A stretch of 64,000 bases of DNA from positions 1,860,001 to 1,924,000 of the forward strand of contig QUOL01000001.1 of assembly GCA_009761415.1 (NCBI GenBank), read 5' to 3'. The translations under genes and the position numbers were made by a program. How positions within the stretch are numbered: the first letter of the stretch is position 1; each line of letters begins with the position of its first letter. The DNA is from Sarcomyxa edulis. Its lineage: Eukaryota; Basidiomycota; Agaricomycetes; Agaricales; Mycenaceae. Below, one piece after another: positions 54,130 through 64,000 of this stretch. Below the pieces are notes generated by a model. It had not been told where the DNA came from and did no database searches. It was given only the letters and a program-made list of their open reading frames with translations.

Positions 54130-54446
54130 GATGCTCAGAGTCTACTGAAACCGTATGTGCTGAGAAGAAATGTTGTAGAAATGTATCATCTGGAATCTGG
54201 ATCCGAGTCCCAATGGATCCATTTGTGCATGCTTGACAGCAGACCTTGTTCTAAACACCACTAACACCTCCGAGTACTTAGATAATTAGAACGAAATGAT
54301 GCTTCGATTGAAAGGGTATATACGTATGTCCCAGATGCAGTACGATATTAACCAAGACCGTTACTGGTAATGAAATGTGAGAAAAAACCAAGTAAAATTC
54401 GAGAAAGAGCGGTGGCTTATGTAGCTATCCTGTCATAAATACATCA
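54130..54446. other. Intergenic spacer
   Basis: Short spacer between two minus-strand genes. Nothing supported. Confidence 0.45.
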
Positions 54447-56943
54447 TCACTCGTCCCCCTCATCTCCAGCTCCACTCATACCTGCACTCCAAACCGTGCT
54501 ACCGCTACCACTCCCTCCTGCACTGATAGTACCTCTTCTACTCCTTCTCCCACCAATGCCCCGTGGCGCGATCTCGGTAAATCCACTCCCGGCTCCTCGT
54601 GCAATCTCCGCACTCAAGTTCTTCTCATGCGCATCTAGAGCCGCGAGGGAATTCTCAGCTTCTACCTGCGTCAATGCGTCATGCGTCAGATCCTGAATAC
54701 CTAGACCAACACGGCTACCAGCTAGTGAAGGTGACGAATGTATTGAAGTGCTGTCCGCGTGATCAGTGGCCGCAGATCGACTCCCAAAGAATGAGAAACG
54801 CCGAAAGCTAGCAGTGAGTGGTGTCGAAGATGGCGCGAGGGAGGGTGTGGCCGATTCAGATTGGCTCTTCTGCACACCGAGCAAGGGAGACGCTGGCGGT
54901 TGATGAATACCCATCAGCTTCATCGTTGCATTGAGTCGTTCCCTTTCTCGTTTGTCTTCCTCGTCCTCTTGGGTCTCCAACTTTCGTGCACCCGTTACCG
55001 GGCTCGTTCCAGGCTTGAGAGTCAGAGGACGCAAAGTAGCATTGTCCACTTTCTTCTCTCCACCCCCATTGAATAGTGAGAATCCCCTCCAATCAAAGGA
55101 GAGGGAGCGACGTTGCTGCCTAGGGTTCGGAACACTCGGAGTGGCGGTAAGAGGGGGAGACTGGAAACGGGTATCAGCAGGCGCCGGACTCGACACGGAT
55201 CGACCGACAAGAATTGACTGTGGACGGTTTTTAGGAGCAGGGGCCGGGGACATCTTCGTTGAAGACCAAGGCCCTGCAGTTGAGGGAGTAGGCGGAGATT
55301 GTTTCTGTCTCTCGTAGTCGTTAGCCAGAACGTGCTCGAAGCCTTCTTGCAAGATGATTCTGTCGATGATCTTTGAAGCATAGAGGGACAGGGCTTTGTT
55401 AGCATCTTTGAGTGACTTGACTTCGGTACGAAGCGCATCTATGTCGTTTAGCGAGCCGCTAGGTTCTAAGCCTCCGGCGTCGGTGGCAGATACCTTGGAG
55501 CCCTTCTTGCCTCGTTTACCTTTACTGGTGGTGGCAGAGCGGTCATTCTCGTCGATGACGGTGCCATCGAGAATATCTTTATTTTCTGCTCTTCCGAGTT
55601 CTGCAGCAAGATCAAGACCAGGCCCGGTGATCGGAAGGTCAGCAAGAGATTCTCCGTGAGATGCGCCGGATGTCGAGCCTCCACGCTTCCGTGCTGGTCG
55701 GCCGTGCCGAGGATGATGGCTCGAGGTCGGAGAGCCCGGATCTTGGGGTTCAAGGCTTCGCTCCAGTTCCTGTTCCAGAGTCTCCTCCGGCAATTCCTCG
55801 TCCACCCTATCAAGGGTGCTACGTATGGAGCTGCGAACACTCCCGCCAACACTGCCATCCGCGTCGGCGTTCTCCTCTTCATTGTCATCTTCCTCGTCAT
55901 CGCTGTGCGTGCCGCCCACTTGTCGTCTAAGGTCAAATTGACCGTTCAACGTCCTCTCTCTAAGAAGGATCATATAACTCTCATTCTCCTCTTGCAGCTC
56001 ATGATTGACCCTCTTGAGGTCTACAAGCTGCGTTTGCAAAAGCACAAGAGTGCTTTGCAGGGACGAATAGGAAGTTGAGAGCGTGGAAAGTTCCAGTCTA
56101 AGGGATGTCATCTCCGCAGGCTCACTATCAGGGTCGTTGAGATCCTGGTCTTGGGCTTGATGAGTCTGGTCTGGTGATTGAGAAATTGCATCACCGTCCT
56201 CGTCGTCGGTTTCCAATATAGACTCTGTCTCTGTCGTGACAGGTTCCGGCTGTTTACGAGCCTGGGTGAGGGACTGTATACGAGATTTAAGGTGCTGCTC
56301 GTTGTCATAGAATGCTTGTCGTTCGGCCTCGAACGTGGTCGTCTAGATATAATGTTAGAGCTATGCAGACGAGAGGGCTGGATGATGTTGACCTGCTCAT
56401 TATATCTGCGATGCAAGTCTCTCTTCTCTTTCTCTAGCTCGCGGATCTGTGCTCTGAGCTTCTCCGAGACGTCAATACGTTGAGCCAGCTCATTTTCCAT
56501 CCGAGACTGCTCAGTGTAAAGCTCGTTTAAACGAGTTTCCGCTGCACCGAGGGCCGACGTAAGGTTGTCATTCTCTGTGGTAAGACCAGTAATAGTCTGA
56601 TCCTTATTTTGGATCTGCACAAGAAGCTGTAGAAGGCTGAGAATCGAATACGGTGTACTGCATGAATGGCGCCACGTACTTGTTCCTTTTTGTCTGTCTC
56701 TTGTTTCAGGGATGCTGAGAGGGAGTCGCGGGTCTCGCCATGAGCATTCGATGCTGGTGGGCCTTTGGTAGGGCTGCGTCGCGGTGCTGATGTGTTAAGC
56801 GAAGAAGGAACGCGTGGTGTTGCAGCGGAACGAGCAGTTGCGCCGCGTGCAATAGAAGGGGAAGAATGGTGACCTGGAGGAGTAGCTGAAGAGTTACGCC
56901 TCACAGCTGGAGGATTTGGTCTAGAGGATGTGGCTGTAGCCAT
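54447..56943 (-). CDS. Large coiled-coil protein of unknown function
   Basis: Not recognised by name. Starts MATATSSRPNPPAVRRNSSA at 56943 with a Ser/Pro/Arg-rich N-terminus. Long coiled coil: TDKKEQLLVQIQNKDQTITG, ENDNLTSALGAAETRLNELY, EKLRAQIRELEKEKRDLHRR, then MTSLRLELSTLSTSYSSLQS and LVDLKRVNHELQEENESYMI, LLRERTLNGQFD. An acidic stretch follows, then SLKDANKALSLYASKIIDRI, LQEGFEHVLANDYERQ, and a disordered Ser/Pro tail with RRSLSFDWRGFSLF and RRFSFFGSR. The HELQEENESYxxLLRExTLNGQF segment looks strongly conserved, as in fungal cytoskeletal or septation-type scaffolds; that role is inference. Three exons. Head-to-head with XRCC2. Confidence 0.75.
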
Positions 56944-57142
56944 CTTTGGGGGTTGGGGTGTTGTCGTGTCGTCGTTAGGTGGTCGTTCCGGGTATTATGT
57001 ACGGGAAGAATACGAAAGTATATTTCAAGGCAAATACGAGGATGAATTGAGAGAAATGGTGGGCATGCAAGCCAAGGTAGCGCTATTCCAAAGAAAATCC
57101 GAGTCAAAGACGGATCGACATGAAGATGCGGAATGAAATGGA
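56944..57142. promoter_or_regulatory. Bidirectional promoter, coiled-coil gene/XRCC2
   Basis: 199 bp between divergent starts. Inferred from position. Confidence 0.35.
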
Positions 57143-58337
57143 ATGAATGTCCAGGTCACCACTGCGTATCCAGGCAATACCCACAATCTGATTCCGTCCA
57201 TTTTGGGCAGACCCATGCAGACCATCCTCGACGATGTCTACACAGAATCTCTAGACCAGGTATGTTCATAATCTACCTATAACTAGGTCCTCACTTACGT
57301 TGTGACTAGCTTTTAGCGTCCGTACGCTTCGAAAGTCAGCATAGCAACCCTCGTTCGAGTTTTAACGTTAACGTTGCGCTACAGCTTCTCCTCCCGGTTC
57401 TACACACATCCCTGCTCTCGATGCCCATTTTTTTGCGACCGTAAATCACCATCCATCTCCTTTGTCTTCGCTGAACCGGGGAGATGTCATCGAGATCCAA
57501 GGACCTACTTGTTCCGGGAAAACATCTCTTGTCTACCACCTTTTGATAACCTGCATACTTCCTGCCAATCACTTGTCTACCGATCTGGGAGGATGGGGAA
57601 AATCTGCTTGTGTCTTCGATACAGATGGCACCTTTGATATTCTCCGTCTCAAGCATCTAACTCTTTCTCGATTGACTGAACTCTCGCTTTCGCTTGAAAC
57701 TTCGAAGGAAATTGCGGAACTGAGCGTGCAACGCTTGCATGTTTTCCGCCCAGCCTCTTCTATCCAGCTTGCCGCAACTCTCGTAAACCTTCCTGCCTAT
57801 CAGGCATCCAACCTCCCGGATTCAGAGGTCGCAATGGTCGTCGTCGACTCAATTAGTGCCTTTTATTGGTCTGATCGGCTCACAGCCGAGCAAGCGCGTG
57901 CAAACTCTGTCCTCGATGACTCTAGCAAGTCAAACGATACGACATACAATCCACTTCATCACGTCCTAACGGCTTTGCAAGCATACCGCGTTTCTCATAG
58001 CCCGGTCATCATCCTTACCAATTGGGGTCTCAACCCCATCACGAAGCCTGGCTCTCCAATATCGGTTCCTTTCTATCGACAACATCTTGTCCCTTTCCCT
58101 TCCCCGTTCACCACTCCTCATCCAGACACTTCCGCATCCGACTATACCCCCCACACACTGAACCTAACACACCACATCACTCTTCCCTTTATTGCACTAG
58201 CTCGTTCAGACGCAGATGCCATAATTGAGGAACTTGCGGTCGGTGGCGGGAAAAAAGAGGGTGCGACGGGGAAAACGGGACTCGTTCGTACACCTGGGAA
58301 CGTCCGAGTCGACCAGTTTACCTTTCAGATTGTATAG
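57143..58337 (+). CDS. XRCC2: XRCC2-like RAD51 paralogue
   Basis: RecA-fold protein of the RAD51 paralogue group, acting in homologous recombination. Three exons: 57143-57259, 57310-57334 and 57385-58337, totalling 365 codons with stop. Exon 1 gives MNVQVTTAYPGNTHNLIPSI; the 25-nt exon 2 (LLASVRFE) joins in phase to SPPGSTHIPALDAHFFATVN. Walker A GPTCSGKTS follows RGDVIEIQ. Walker B and the XRCC2 signature are AMVVVDSISAFYWSDR. Also VIILTNWGLNP and a C-terminal VRTPGNVRVDQFTFQIV strand typical of RAD51 paralogues. DSISAFYW identifies XRCC2 over RAD51B/C/D. Convergent with the adenylating enzyme. Confidence 0.9.
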
Positions 58338-59012
58338 AGTTAGTTGTTTCGCTGTCCATGGTACCCGTTCATGCATTATGACAGTAAAGGATGGTCGATA
58401 CCGCGCACGGTATTCCCTTGCTACCGAATCCTCGGATTCCGCCGACACTCCGAATAGCCCGCCGGGCTTTGACACCCTCTAAGCCTAGGCCCGGATTCTG
58501 CGCAGACAATTGACCGTTCTCTGAATTGATGTTAGATGCTTACGAAGTTGTGCAGGCTCAGACTCAGAGTGCAGACACGTTTCGGAACTTGATGAGATGC
58601 TATTACTGATGCCGTCGTTCACATCAGACTCTACCCTTTTAGAGAACAAGGAGCCAACATCGCCGGTCGTACTAAGTTGACATCACGCCCAGTGGTGAGA
58701 GTCGTAGCATTGTTTCAAGTGGATAAAGATATCCACTGTATGTGAAGGATGTCATTGGGGAGGGAGATGAATTCGCTACATCTGTTGGGAGTATGTATAA
58801 CTACTAGAATAATGTCCATGCAGGTACTATGACCGTAATGCGCTGTAAGATGATTAGTAGAATATGCAATGTAAGTAAGATTATGGTTATGTAGGCGTGC
58901 TTGGTGATGAATGCTAAAAATAAAAAGAATGCAGGATAAATAAAAATATAGTAACCGCCCATGTCCGATGCAACGATATCCAGTATGATGCAGCCCAGTC
59001 CGGTGGAAATTT
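58338..59012. other. Convergent intergenic region
   Basis: 3' flanks of XRCC2 and the adenylating enzyme. AT-rich from about 58790 to 58960. No gene supported. Confidence 0.5.
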
Positions 59013-60906
59013 TCACGGTCCAACACCGTATATTTTGTCTAATTGAACTTTGTACGCCTCCTCGACAGCCTTCCGGCGGATGTTGCCCTTCGTGGCGGTT
59101 CTTGGCAAGGTCTTCTGAGGTACGACAACGATCATGTTCGTGGACGTGATGCGTTCGTGGAGATATCGCCTCGAGTGGAATTGACGCGTTTTGCGTATGA
59201 TCTCTTTCTTCAGCTTCTCCCCGTCTACGCCGTCAGCTGGCTCAACAAAGAGGACAGGGGAAGGCCGTCCGGAGCCAACAACGATACATTCTGCGATAAG
59301 CTTTCCGCATGTCAGTCGAACATTATCTTCGATGGCCCTGCAATTTTAATCAACGGTTAGTTCGTTTCGAAAGTATAGCTGTTGCATAGAGGACGTACTT
59401 GGTATCGCACCGCAAACTATTTTCAGACTTAATCCAATCGTCATCCCTTCCGCGGAACACATAGCATCCGGGGATTGGTTCTTGGAAGAGATCCCCGGTG
59501 TGGAAGTGCCCGTCAGCAGAGCGTAGAGATGGGTCGGGACAATCCCCGGAGTCTGATAGAACTACAAACTCCAACATGCGTGCGGTAGATTGATGTGGAG
59601 AGTCAACCGTCTCTGGAGCAATGGGAACGAATTTATACAAGACACCCTCCAGAGGGCGGAGAAGACGAGCATTAGCTTCCGTTCCCCCAATAGTGCGTAG
59701 CGTGGCTCCAAGTTCAGTGCTTCCGAACAAGTTCTATCAAAAAATCGTGACGGTAAGAATGGAGCGTCTACAGGGTGATGTTAGATTGACTCACCGTTAT
59801 TTTGATGCCATTCTGAAGTGCCCACTCTTCTTCTTCTTGAGGAAGAGGAAGACCACTATATAGAACCTCGTCGAGGTTGATCAGCATATTTAGAAGTTTC
59901 GGGTCCATACGGGAGTTTCTTAGATGGGTTGTCAGGAATGTCGCGAATTGGTTGAGTCGGTTCAAGTGGCACTTGTAGATCATGTCAACCAGTTCTGCAG
60001 ACGAGAATCCAATCACGCTGGGCTGGATAATACACGATCCATGTTGAAGACTTCCTATGAGCACTGTGGCATAGAAAATTAGCTTGAGAGAGGGCAAAAT
60101 GAGATACATAATGACTTACTGAATGATTGAGCGATGTGGCACATGCTTCCCCTACGAAAAAAAGAGTCAGCAACTTGAAGTCAACGGATCTAACGGTGTA
60201 GGATATAGGCTTACATCCAGACTGTGACATCCTGTCGCGCGGGATCCCTTGGGGCGCAAACCTGATGTGATTTGTGAACGACTGTGTCCAACCATCGATA
60301 ACTGCATGGCACTAGCTTGGGGCTCCCTGATGTTGATCCACTAGTGTGGAACACGAATGCCGTCTCATCGTCCCGTACACTGAGCTTAGCAGGTAATGGC
60401 TCTGTCATCGCGTCGACTGCATCCGTGGTAACAGCGAGATGGATAGGCACAGGGCTGTCCTGAAGCATGTTGGCGAATGAAGAATCATGGATGAGAGCTT
60501 TCGCATCGGCCTTCTGCAACAGTTCGAATACGACTTCTGGGCTAGGAAGTCGTAGACTGAATAGTTGTGGGATGTAGCCTGCTCGAGAGAGACCGTATAT
60601 GTGAAGTACATCGTTGTAGGTCATGCCTCCGATCCTGAAGTAGTCGGTTAGATGCACGTCGCGTGGATAGTCGAACGCGACTTACCATATTCCAACTACG
60701 GATCTTTGAGGCACGTTATCGGATTTAAGGATCCGTGCCCAGTACTTTGCAAATAGTTCAACATCCTGTTGAAATTCGCTGTAAGTTATATGTTGCCACT
60801 CGCGTCCTTGGCCAGCCTCCTCTTCTAGTTGGGGAATCTTGAAGACAGGCCGAGATGGGTAAGATGATGCACTTGTCTCTAGAACAGTGAGGTGAGATCT
60901 AAGCAT
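59013..60906 (-). CDS. Stand-alone AMP-binding (adenylating) enzyme, NRPS-like A domain
   Basis: ANL-superfamily enzyme that activates a carboxylic acid as acyl-AMP. Starts MLRSHLTVLETSASSYPSRP at 60906. Visible in order: GREWQHITYSEFQQDVELFA, GLSRAGYIPQLFSLRLPSPE, the phosphate loop FVFHTSGSTSGSPKLVPC, the A5-like NLFGSTELGATLRTIGG, the A7 HTGDLF, GCYVFRGRDDDWIKSENSLR (A8 region), and the catalytic-Lys region TATKGNIRRKAVEEAY. Ends DKIYGVGP. Pattern matches A domains of fungal NRPS-like carboxylate reductases, but there is no thiolation or reductase domain downstream. Substrate cannot be read. Several introns, the last at about 59340-59395. Confidence 0.88.
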
Positions 60907-61969
60907 GTTATCGGAGGGTAGAAGGAGGTATCAGGGAATGAGTATGGGGTGACCATTTCTGCAACGAACCTTTATAACAGTAGCAGATGAAGAGCTGTAG
61001 AGCACGAGTCAAAATACCGGAAGCGGACATGTCGATAGAGTACTGGGAGGAGGAATCCGTTGTCAGGAACCTGGCAAGTTTCGAATAGCCTCGTCTGTCG
61101 AAACTGAGTGTGAAACGTAGAGGACTACGCAGCCGTAGATGACTGAACTTGTTAAAGATAGCAAGACGATCTCACTCACCCGCCGGGGACGTCATTTGTC
61201 AGGTAAGGATCTGGGAATAGGTACGACAAGTAAATTGTATGGAAAGTCGACAGGTGCGGCAAATTGCGGGCGGGGTAAGATGGTGCTTAGTAGGACAGCT
61301 CCTAGGAGATTCCGAGATGTGAGTCAGTCAGGGCAATGCTTCAAGATTTTAAAATCGAAAATACTACATCTGGAGTGTGCGGCTGATGTGTGTGCATGGC
61401 AAGAAAGACTGATACAAGATCATTTCCGTCAACTTCGGCCTTACCCATTGCCAGTCCCAATCGGGACACGCGCCTAATCATCACGTGCCCGACCCCAGGC
61501 TTCGAAGAACGGCGACCAAATTCCTTATCTCGTCCCCGACACTAACAACCAGTGGTAACAGACGTTCTCGTATCCGTTTCTCACTTCTGCGACGTGTTGG
61601 CTTTCGTCTGTTCAACCATACGATACAACCTTGAACACTCATTGACTGGCTGCGGCTGTGCTTGGAATACTTTTATATCCTGTGCTTAAAGTGACCAACA
61701 GTCTCAAATCAAACGGTCAACCCTTGCCAGACATTCAACAGATCTTATCTATCTGCGTAACTGTAATGCCCGCTGTGCCTTTTACCGGACGCGATCCGCC
61801 TCGAGGCTCAATTGACTCGGAGAGGTCCAATTGCCCGCTCGCGCTCAACAGCATCTAAGCGATAATTTCAATTTCTAGTGGAGAACAAGCCGGTACAATT
61901 TGGTGAGCGATGTACCCACATCTATCTTGCGCGTTTCTCCCTTGATCCTTGAAATTTGGTTGTTCTACT
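60907..61969. other. Intergenic region
   Basis: About 1.1 kb upstream of the adenylating enzyme. One 112-codon plus-strand frame (61139-61477) has no family character. A CACGTG motif lies at about 61482. No gene supported. Confidence 0.4.
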
Positions 61970-62330
61970 ATGGTAAAGCTTGCAGCGGTGTATGCCGCCC
62001 ACGATGGGAGTACCGACTCCGAGTCGGATGATCTTCCAGGTCGCGGGTGGTTCGTGCTAATATTGCTGGTGGGCTATCAATGATGCTATCACAATGTTTC
62101 TCCTGCTGAAGCAGCTATAGTATCAATACATTGGCACCGACTCAGGTAGCAAGCGCATTGAATCAATGAAGCTCAAGGTCGTGAGATCTACGGTAAATGT
62201 CCAGCGCCTAGGCCTGCGGAGGCGAATTACAGTCAACGAACCCGCGGATTTACGACTGAAGCAAAAAGTCCTCGCCCTCAAGCAAGCATATACTCCAGTT
62301 CACGTTGCACTTGAGCGCTCAGCCCCGTAA
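61970..62330 (+). CDS. Possible small two-exon hypothetical gene
   Basis: Not recognised. ATG at 61970 opens MVKLAAVYAAHDGSTDSESD then DLPGRGWFVLILL. A 52-nt GT-AG intron (62069-62120) joins in phase to YQYIGTDSGSKRIESMKLKV and a basic tail ending HVALERSAP. The product would be about 103 aa. Support is only the in-phase intron, so it may be chance. Confidence 0.25.
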
Positions 62331-62373
62331 AACTGGTCGCGGGCTTTGCTAAGGCGATGGGAATGGGCATTGC

Positions 62374-64000
62374 TTATCTACTTGGTCCGATCCCAAGCCG
62401 TCTCAGTAAGCCAGTGAAAGCTCCATGTCGCCATCGCGTCACGATTTCTAAGTAAATCGTGTTTCGGGACGTTGTAAGCGTATCGACATCGTTGCGAGTA
62501 TCGTACCAGCGTTTATAATACAAGAGCATTCGTTCTGTAACTGGTAACATCAGTCTAAGTAGCCGCTCAGGAGAGTATTCCGGAAGCATCGCGTCAGTCT
62601 ATCGGGATCCTGGTCAGGAGCGCAATTTCTCGGGTATGCTTCCTGAAGATGAGGTTAATCATTGATTCATAGTCTGACTGGAGATCGGTCTTTCTGGGAT
62701 ATCATTCGTCAGTTTATTCGTTAAATTCTACTTGTGATCAAGTACCTCTAAATTTGAACTCGCCCTTTCAGGACGTGACCTGTAGTTTTGTCCTTGCAGC
62801 CCTCAAGGCCCTCGAAGATACTAGACGAGAGCTCTGAGGCGTACTGACTTTGAAGGTCCTCGAATCTGGTATCGGTAAAGCGACTACAAGGGTATACAAA
62901 ACAACGTTCAATTACTCGTGTGATGCCGTACCTGTTTAGACATCTAAATTAGTTATGATACAGAAAGGAATCAAGGACAAGTTGTGTACCTGTTGCACGG
63001 TGATTTTCCGGCATTCTTCAGCTCATGAATCCGTTGCTTCCGTCCGAGGCACTGCGAGGACGTTTCATTAACGTTAAGTGCCGAAGTGTGGACTATCCGT
63101 GCACAAATGATCCTCTGGTTAGTCAAAAAGACAGATCGGTATGCCTCAGACTCGAACTCGATCAGTTGAGAATTAGTCAAAAGATTTTGTCTTTTGAGCA
63201 GCATCCGGGCCCAACTTAATGGAAGACGTAGGAAACCCCAAGTCAGTAGAGTTCCTATCAAGTTTGATTGTTTAGTATACTGCCTCTCGCTGGGGGATAT
63301 AGACAGACGATCGTGATCGAGAAGAAGAAATAGGAACACTTAAGCTTCGTGGACCATGACCTCTGGCAGCTTGGACATGATCCAAACCCATCAAAGCCAC
63401 GCTTTACGCATGCCTTCTCTCTTGCAGAAGCATATCAATCGGGTAGCATCAAAACACAGGTGGTGTGCAGATCTATGCAATTCTCTAGGTTACGAGCGTA
63501 ATTATCTAGGGCCAATACATGCCTTTCTTGTCAGTCTATGATGGAAGAAACATGATAAATGAACGTACCTATGGCTTCCAATAAGAAACCTGAGATCCCA
63601 TTGCAGTTGGTCAAAGTGAATCGGTGTCTGTATCTGCAAACCACGCTGTCTGATGGAAGCAGAGAAGGAATAGCCTCCCGGTATGGCTTGAACGCATCTG
63701 TACTTGAAATGAATCCAACCTGAAGAAGCACTATGTATCTCTGTATTCAGTGCTTGTTGGATGATTTTGAGAGCAGTGGGTCCGAGTTGGGTCCAGATTT
63801 CCACGTGCGCGAGATACCGACGAAAAAAGCGGAGCCCACCGCCAAATTTCGAGGGCAATGCTATAGCCAGAGAGTCTCCTCGCAACATCACTTCAGTCAA
63901 GGTCTACCATTCTGGGGAATGTAGGCATCTTTACCATCATCTATCGAGGCCTAATCTCACTTCCATTCAGCTTTGACGGGCCACGGCGGTGTGGGGTACG
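62374..64000 (-). CDS. Unrecognised multi-exon gene, 5' end beyond window (tentative)
   Basis: Not recognised. Minus-strand open segments connect by plausible introns. One exon gives GDSLAIALPSKFGGGLRFFR then RYLAHVEIWTQLGPTALKII (about 63730-63895, preceded by a TAG acceptor). Then IQTPIHFDQLQWDLRFLIGS. Next, LTWGFLRLPLSWARMLLKRQ and YRSVFLTNQRIICARIVHTS (about 63000-63250). An in-phase intron (about 62917-62983) leads to YGITRVIERCFVYPCSRFTD and LQSQYASELSSSIFEGLEGC. The last exon gives MLPEYSPERLLRLMLPVTER and ends LLRRLGIGPSR. No domain known to me. The exon joins between 63250 and 63600, and before the last exon, are uncertain, and the start lies past 64000. Confidence 0.35.

Noticed and set aside
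50802..60906. Secondary-metabolite gene cluster (P450 plus adenylating enzyme)
   Set aside because: SLX9, a coiled-coil scaffold gene and XRCC2 lie between them, and no carrier-protein, transporter or regulator genes specific to a pathway are present.
61139..61477. 112-codon plus-strand ORF
   Set aside because: Compositionally unlike the other proteins here, unsupported by splice signals or similarity.

Overview
This window is nuclear DNA of a filamentous basidiomycete, most likely a mushroom-forming agaricomycete. Genes lie on both strands and are split by many short (about 45-75 nt) GT-AG introns with CTAAY-type branch points. Coding text stops and restarts every few hundred bases, and intergenic gaps are short. 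Predicted proteins are typical of Agaricomycetes: a TEY MAP kinase of the Fus3/Kss1/Ubc3 type, serine-rich cupredoxins with a GPI-like tail, a P450, and proteins of families with no named function. I saw no tRNA, rRNA, CRISPR array, integrase or intact transposon. CDS coordinates span the first to last coding base, introns included.

Layout. 1-2.0 kb: 3' part of a low-complexity coiled-coil gene (+). 2.7-4.3 kb: pheromone-type MAPK (-). 4.3-6.6 kb: gene-free stretch. 6.6-8.4 kb: tandem-duplicated cupredoxin (+). 8.7-11.4 kb: divergent CBF5 (-) and RPL22 (+). 11.6-17.2 kb: DHX29-like helicase (-). 17.7-23.4 kb: INO80 ATPase (-). 24.2-26.4 kb: fumarase (-). 26.5-28.1 kb: unrecognised gene (-). 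28.2-30.3 kb: divergent small CMC1-like gene (-) and lipoyl synthase (+). 31.4-31.8 kb: RPS28 (+). 32.5-34.7 kb: NudE (-). 35.0-37.6 kb: divergent CSL4 exosome subunit (-) and pyruvate dehydrogenase E2 (+). 37.8-39.8 kb: coiled-coil protein of unknown function (+). 40.2-41.7 kb: KAE1 (+). 41.8-44.8 kb: divergent GT8 glycosyltransferase (-) and ESS2 splicing factor (+). 45.0-47.8 kb: divergent FYV6 (-) and SRF1-like membrane protein (+). 48.3-49.9 kb: SLC35F-type transporter (+). 50.8-53.3 kb: P450 (+). 53.5-54.1 kb: SLX9 (-). 54.4-58.3 kb: divergent coiled-coil protein (-) and XRCC2 (+). 59.0-60.9 kb: stand-alone adenylating enzyme (-). 61-64 kb: poorly resolved, with fragments of an unrecognised gene (-).

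Most genes are conserved housekeeping functions: ribosome and rRNA biogenesis (CBF5, RPL22, RPS28, SLX9, CSL4), translation and tRNA modification (DHX29-like, KAE1), splicing (ESS2, FYV6), chromatin and repair (INO80, XRCC2), and mitochondrial metabolism (fumarase, lipoyl synthase, PDH E2, CMC1). Lipoyl synthase makes the cofactor carried by PDH E2, and fumarase acts downstream in the TCA cycle. The genes are interleaved and do not form an operon or pathway cluster. Several head-to-head pairs share 125-270 bp promoters.

I found no clear new biological system. The most informative observations concern gene architecture: three consecutive micro-exons (11, 25 and 12 nt) across the P450 haem loop, a 25-nt micro-exon in XRCC2, an intragenic cupredoxin duplication with conserved intron positions and a probable GC-AG intron, introns directly after the start ATG in three ribosome-related genes, and a small three-exon CMC1-like gene that simple ORF calling misses.
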